Assembly: GCA_020631735.1 (NCBI GenBank)
Contig: CM036223.1
Span: 12,029,356-12,093,355, forward strand
Source: Saccharum officinarum
Lineage: Eukaryota; Streptophyta; Magnoliopsida; Poales; Poaceae
Direction of reading: 5' to 3'
DNA length: 64,000 nucleotides
Below are positions 62,001 through 64,000 of the stretch, in pieces (position 1 is the stretch's first letter; each line of letters opens with the position of its first letter). The notes below the pieces were generated by a model that saw nothing but the letters and a program-made list of their open reading frames with translations, had not been told where the DNA came from and did not search any database. Made by a program: the position numbers and the translations under genes.

Positions 62001-64000
62001 TTCCGTCAAAGATGTCTAGGTTCACCCGTATTACGAAACGAGTTGGTTGTGATAGGAATGGCACATCTCATGTTAGGGTGGAGAGCTTACATGAAGGCAG
62101 TATCAATTACGTCGTACAACCACATCGTTAAGGTACCATGATGGCCATGACATCAGAAATAGCCGATTCAGATGTCGTGGCAAATGTAAAACCTTGAGAA
62201 ACTTGCCTTCTGGAAATGGAATCTAGCTAGTTTTTTATGGCTGTAGAACTATAGGCCTCATCCTACGGAACCTAAGTACGCAAAAGTGGGTCCCAATGGA
62301 CTTTTCTAAAATTAACTTATCATAGGCAACAAAGCAGTGTTTGTTTTGGTGAAATCATGCAATTCCATCAAAGATGTCTGGCTCCACCCGTGTTATGAAA
62401 TGAGTTGGTTATGACAGGAATAGCACATCTCATGTTAGGGTGGAGAGCTTAGATGAAGCCAACATCAATTATGTCACACAACCACACCGTTAAGGTACCG
62501 TGATGGCCGCAACACCGGAAACTGCCGATTCAGATGTCATGGCAAATGTAAAAGCTTAAGAAATTTGCCTTCTAGAAATGGAATCAAGCTAGTTTTTTCA
62601 TGACTATAGAACTATAGGCCTCACCCTAGGGACCTAAATTGGCAAAAGTGGGTTATTATAGTTTTTTTCTAAAAATAACTTATCATAGGCAACAAAGCAA
62701 TGTTTATTTCGGTGAAATAATGCAATTCCATCAAAGATGTTTGGCTCCACCCATGTTATGAAGTGGGTTGGTTGTGATAGGAATGAAAACTCTCATGTTA
62801 GGGTGGAGAGCTTTGATGAAGTTATTATCAACTACGTCACATAATCACGTAGTTAATATACCGTGATGGCCGCGACACTAGGACTGCCGATGCATATGTT
62901 GTGGCAAATGTAAAACCTTGAGAACTTTGCCTTCTGGACGTGGAATCAAACTAGTTTTTTTCAAGGTTGTAGAACTACAGGCCTCACCCTAGGAAACCTA
63001 AATTGGGCAAAGTGGATCCTTGGAGACTTTTCAAAAAATAACTTATCATAGGCAATAAAGCAGTGTTTATTTTGGTGAAATCAAGCAATTCCGTCAGAGA
63101 TGTCTGGGTTCACCCGTGTTACGAAACGTGTTGTTTGTGACAAGAATGGCACATCTCATGTTAGGGTGGAGAGCTTACAAGAAGGCAGTATCAATTACGT
63201 CGTACAACCACGTTGTTAAGGTACCGTGATGGCCGTGACATCTAAAATAGCCGATTCAGATGTCGTGGCAAATGTAAAACCTTGAGAAACTTGCCTTCTA
63301 GAAATGGAATCGAGCTAGTTTTTTTAATGGCTATAGAACTATAGGCCTCATCCTAGGGGACCTGAGTTCACAAAAGTGGGTCCCTAGAGACTTTTCTAAA
63401 ATTAACTTATCATAGGCAACAAAGTAGTGTTTGTTTTGGTGAAATCATACAATTCCATCAAAGATGTCTGGCTCCACCCGTGTTACGAAATGAGTTGGTT
63501 GTGATAGGAATGGCACATCTCATGTTAGGGTGGAGAGCTTACATGAAGGCAGTATCAATTACGTCATACAACCACGCCATTAAGGTACTGTGATGGCCGT
63601 GACATCGAAAATAGACGATTCAGATGTCGTGGCAAATGTAAAACCTTGAGAAACTTGCCTTCTAGACATGGAATTGAGCAAGTTTTTTTATGGCTATAGA
63701 ACTATAGGCCTCATCCTAGGGAACCGAAGTTCGCTTAAGTGGGTCCCTAGAGACTTTTCTAAAATTAACTTACCATAGTCAACAAAGCAGTGTTTGTTTT
63801 GGTGAAATCATGCAATTCCGTCAAAGATGTCTGGCTCCACCCGTGTTATGAAATGACTTGGTTATGACTGGAATGGCACATCTCATGTTAGGGTGGAGAG
63901 CTTAGATGAAGCCAGTATCAATTATGTCGCACAACCACACCATTAAGGTACCGTGATGGCCGCAACACCGGAAACTGCCGATTCAGATGTCATGGCAAAT
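56053..64000 (-). repeat. satellite array with three-monomer higher-order repeat, right block
   Basis: About 22 tandem monomers of about 363 bp, reverse-oriented relative to 25012-47656 and running off the window. Three monomer types can be told apart by the stretch after the gagagctt landmark: A (gttattatcaactacgtcac, acactaggactgccgatgc), B (ggcagtatcaattacgtcgt, gacatcgaaaatagccgatt) and C (gccagtatcaattatgtcgc, aacaccggaaactgccgatt). They follow as A-B-C six times from about 56295, then A-B-B-C. Type A recurs near 56295, 57373, 58465, 59547, 60636, 61730 and 62817, a period of about 1.09 kb. Small frames of about 60-80 codons recur but are not conserved. Confidence 0.95.

Overview
The window looks like heterochromatic DNA of a large grass genome, probably of the maize, sorghum and sugarcane group. 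The placement rests on the retroelement lineages (Sirevirus-type Ty1/copia, Tekay-type Ty3/gypsy chromovirus, Athila-type Ty3/gypsy with plant gag motifs) and on element structure. The species is not determined. I see no complete host gene. The only candidate is a possible C-terminal coding tail at the extreme left edge. Two runs of exactly 100 N (17772-17871 and 55953-56052) are assembly gaps of unknown real size.

Layout from left to right: (1) 1-1300, a possible gene end and an unassigned GC-rich block. (2) 1303-4712, the 3' remnant of a Sirevirus-like copia element with one LTR, followed by a 69-bp scrap of satellite. (3) 4782-9372, a decayed Athila-type element on the minus strand, with gag and two tandem protease domains but no reverse transcriptase or integrase. 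(4) 9373-17771, a long Tekay-type LTR, interrupted by a solo LTR of a shorter-LTR subfamily (10705-14628, perfect TSD tatgc) and cut off by a gap. (5) 17872-25011, a degenerate internal tail, polypurine tract and 3' LTR of a long-LTR element. (6) 25012-28768, tandem satellite of about 365-bp monomers. (7) 28769-44793, a long-LTR solo LTR inserted in the satellite and itself interrupted by an 11,070-bp, structurally complete Sirevirus-like copia element (29631-40700, minus strand, TSD ccctt). (8) 44794-47656, more satellite in the same orientation. (9) 47657-55952, a 3' LTR and decayed gag-pol of a Tekay element on the minus strand, running into the second gap. (10) 56053-64000, satellite in the opposite orientation, organised as a regular three-monomer higher-order repeat of about 1.09 kb.

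The order of events can be read from the nesting. The satellite array came first. Tekay elements inserted in it, and some collapsed to solo LTRs by LTR-LTR recombination. The copia element then landed in one of these solo LTRs. Its two LTRs still look very alike, yet pol carries two in-frame nonsense codons. Every gypsy coding region is broken by stops and frameshifts.

The least expected feature is the satellite. It is a long-monomer family with a strict A-B-C higher-order structure in the right array, a different five-monomer-like order in the left array, and opposite orientations on either side of a gap. Higher-order structure of this kind is typical of locally homogenised arrays, including some centromeric ones. 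Whether this array is centromeric, pericentromeric or knob-like cannot be told from sequence alone.
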